A DNA stretch of 15,624 nt. It comes from an uncultured Atopobium sp. Lineage in GTDB: Bacteria > Actinomycetota > Coriobacteriia > Coriobacteriales > Atopobiaceae. The notes under the pieces are model-generated. The model was given only the letters and a program-made list of their open reading frames with translations, was not told the DNA's origin and did not search any database. Positions 15,515 to 15,624 of the stretch are shown piece by piece. The position numbers and the translations under genes were made by a program. The stretch spans positions 1 to 15,624 of the forward strand of contig CALIZS010000022.1 of assembly GCA_938028565.1 (NCBI GenBank), given 5' to 3'. Each line of letters starts with the position of its first letter. Position 1 is the stretch's first letter.

Positions 15515-15560
15515 CGAACTGCCTCCCATTTCTTGGACATAAGAAATGGGAGGTAGTTCA
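15515..15560. repeat. Right copy of the terminal palindrome
   Basis: GAACTGCCTCCCATTTCTT (15516-15534), loop GGACAT (15535-15540) and AAGAAATGGGAGGTAGTTC (15541-15559) repeat the palindrome at 17-62. The stem has one change (G for A at 15521, still a G-T pair) and the first base before it is C, not T. The loop has the same plus-strand orientation as the left copy, while the outer flank is inverted relative to it. It lies 35 nt past the exporter stop codon and could act as a hairpin terminator, but no T-run follows. Confidence 0.85.
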
Positions 15561-15561
15561 T

Positions 15562-15606
15562 ATGCGTGTGATTATGATTCTGCAGCGTGTTAGCGTCGGC
15601 TTTTAG
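15562..15606 (+). other. Possible short outward ORF after the right palindrome
   Basis: GGGAGGT in the hairpin stem is followed 7 nt later by an ATG that opens a 14-codon frame (MRVIMILQRVSVGF, then TAG). Its first five codons match those reading out of the left end, differing only by CGT/CGG. It could be a leader peptide, a decayed gene start, or non-coding repeat. On the opposite strand a frame stays open from the window end through the palindrome to a TGA at about 15513, so coding direction is undecided. Confidence 0.2.
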
Positions 15607-15624
15607 GCCTGGCGCACAAAATAG

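Noticed and set aside
17..15560. A site-specific invertible 15.5-kb segment bounded by the palindromes
   Set aside because: The 6-nt loops, which would be the crossover region, are in direct and not inverted orientation, and no recombinase gene is in the window. Homologous exchange through the arms remains possible and is reported as a finding.

Overview
The window looks like chromosomal DNA of an Actinobacterium of the Coriobacteriia, most likely Atopobiaceae (Atopobium/Lancefieldella/Olsenella-like). This is an inference from the moderate GC content, strong AGGAGG-type ribosome binding sites, occasional GTG starts, and the gene set: an HPr phosphocarrier, QueA with the QueH-type reductase, a divergent MetRS-like protein, and a MarR-controlled heterodimeric ABC exporter. 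No database search was possible, so the genus remains provisional. No rRNA, tRNA or CRISPR array was seen.

Layout. The window is bounded by two nearly identical 44-46 bp palindromes (17-62 and 15515-15560). Their outer flanks match each other as inverted sequence. Next come, on the minus strand, an AT-rich small membrane protein (85-516) and an integral-membrane acyltransferase (609-1742). A plus-strand DUF2974/Mbeg1-like alpha/beta hydrolase (1815-3041) follows and converges, with a 32-nt overlap, on a minus-strand YvlD-like four-helix membrane protein (3010-3387). A strong terminator (3407-3428) separates that gene from the HPr gene ptsH (3456-3728). A divergent plus-strand gene (3911-5221) encodes a long coiled-coil protein with a C-terminal membrane anchor. 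A bidirectional terminator (5254-5285) lies between it and the next minus-strand operon.

That operon is CPBP-family membrane protein, queH, queA (7991 down to 5340). Its genes overlap by 1 and 11 nt. QueA makes epoxyqueuosine in tRNA and QueH reduces it to queuosine, so the last two steps of the pathway are translationally linked. Divergent from it, a plus-strand pair encodes a MetRS-like class I tRNA ligase with an altered KMSKS motif (8119-10158) and an alpha/beta hydrolase (10180-11076). A three-gene plus-strand operon ends the window: a MarR regulator (11221-11685) and the two halves of an ABC exporter (11670-13571, 13564-15480). A perfect 9+3+9 inverted repeat abuts the inferred marR promoter and is the likely operator.

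Most genes belong to known families. The points most worth a second look are the paired terminal palindromes (flipped loop, IS3-like terminal sequence, buried Shine-Dalgarno), the MetRS-like protein with KASSS in place of KMSKS, the CPBP protein lacking its FxxxH histidine, and the unassigned tail-anchored coiled-coil protein.
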